Shown in pieces: positions 36,356 to 36,692 of a stretch of DNA of 36,692 nt. Below the pieces are notes generated by a model. That model saw only the letters and a program-made list of their open reading frames with translations, was not told the DNA's origin and searched no databases. Where the stretch lies: positions 1 through 36,692 of the forward strand of contig QHNT01000162.1 in assembly GCA_003218515.1 (NCBI GenBank), written 5' to 3'. Source of the stretch: Verrucomicrobiota bacterium (lineage in GTDB: Bacteria > Verrucomicrobiota > Verrucomicrobiia > Limisphaerales > AV2). How positions within the stretch are numbered: the first letter of the stretch is position 1; each line of letters begins with the position of its first letter. Position numbers and translations under genes: made by a program.

Positions 36356-36692
36356 TCATCGAGCGTTCCCAGAGTTGCCCTCGACCGCGAGAGGTCCGAC
36401 GCTCGTGCGCTTGAGATACATTATTCGTTTGGGAAAGTTGAACGTGACCAGGTGCCGCGCGAGAAATTGCAATCCGATAAGATTGGGAGGCAGCGGCGCA
36501 TTGCGTGGCATTTCCCCAATCATCAGATTTGTATACCTCTGCCCCCTGAATTCCGTCTCTGGGAACAAAGCCCAAAGGCCCTTGGCGCCGTTCGATTCTG
36601 CTTGTGCAGCCGTTATGTGCTGTGCTCGTAACGCCTGCTTGAAGAGCTTCCGCTTCAGCACACCATCTATATTAAGGCCGGTGTCGATCATC
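36356..36692 (-). CDS. Retropepsin-like aspartic protease, C-terminal part (partial)
   Basis: The frame is open to the window edge and begins within MIDTGLNID, the active-site DTG of a retropepsin-like protease, so the start lies outside the window. Downstream is the typical C-terminal block NLIGLQFLARHLVTFNFPKRIMYLK, which closes the retropepsin fold (the family shows IG-x2-FL and a V-x-F-D/N-F strand). The residue after DTG is Leu, where Ala or Ser is usual. Many Verrucomicrobiota genomes carry such single-domain secreted proteases. It converges with the VOC gene. Confidence 0.72.
   Translation of the reverse strand, partial: MIDTGLNIDGVLKRKLFKQALRAQHITAAQAESNGAKGLWALFPETEFRGQRYTNLMIGEMPRNAPLPPNLIGLQFLARHLVTFNFPKRIMYLKRTSVGPLAVEGNSGNAR

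Overview
This is a GC-rich window (roughly 60% by eye) that reads as the chromosome of a Verrucomicrobiota bacterium, probably of the Pedosphaera/Limisphaerales type. The reasons are the DUF1549/DUF1553 + DUF1501 + PPC-repeat cluster typical of Planctomycetes and Verrucomicrobia, a Ser/Thr kinase with a PVC-style membrane C-terminus, two UvrA paralogs in tandem (Chlamydiae carry a double-length UvrA), and many short dispersed palindromes in and between genes. The taxonomy is inferred from gene content; no rRNA or marker gene is present.

Layout. 1-2230 (+): the end of an unknown gene, then a membrane Ser/Thr kinase with an N-terminal zinc-ribbon-like motif. 2296-6808 (+): a compact operon with an 11-bp inverted-repeat operator, a GntR/YtrA-type repressor, an ABC ATPase, an ABC-2 permease fused to a seven-repeat RCC1-like propeller, and a small membrane-anchored protein. 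6809-8985: an accessory stretch with a frameshifted macro-domain pseudogene, a two-gene small-protein/nucleotidyltransferase pair, an intact macro-domain gene and a cluster of palindromic elements. 8986-17330 (-): a Uma2-family protein, two tandem uvrA genes full of repeat insertions, and a quinone oxidoreductase. 17699-24645 (-): a secreted DUF3500 protein, a PPC-domain protein, DUF1501 and DUF1549/DUF1553 proteins. 24859-27264 (+): tail-specific protease Prc. 27303-32846 (-): an operon of DUF885 peptidase, neutral ceramidase-like hydrolase, M20 amidohydrolase and rhomboid protease. 33409-36248 (+): a BNR sialidase-like protein, a translationally coupled secreted GATase-like protein and a VOC protein. 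36356-36692 (-): the end of a retropepsin-like protease.

The most unusual signal is a set of short palindromes and seven-base tandem repeats that lie between genes and also, translated in frame, inside the two uvrA genes and the DUF1549 gene. One of them carries a perfect 19-bp tandem duplication (15485-15522) that exactly accounts for the frameshift splitting the first uvrA. Removing one copy restores a single frame of about 1218 residues. Second in interest are the ABC permease-RCC1 fusion and the nucleotidyltransferase/macro-domain locus flanked by a decayed macro-domain copy.
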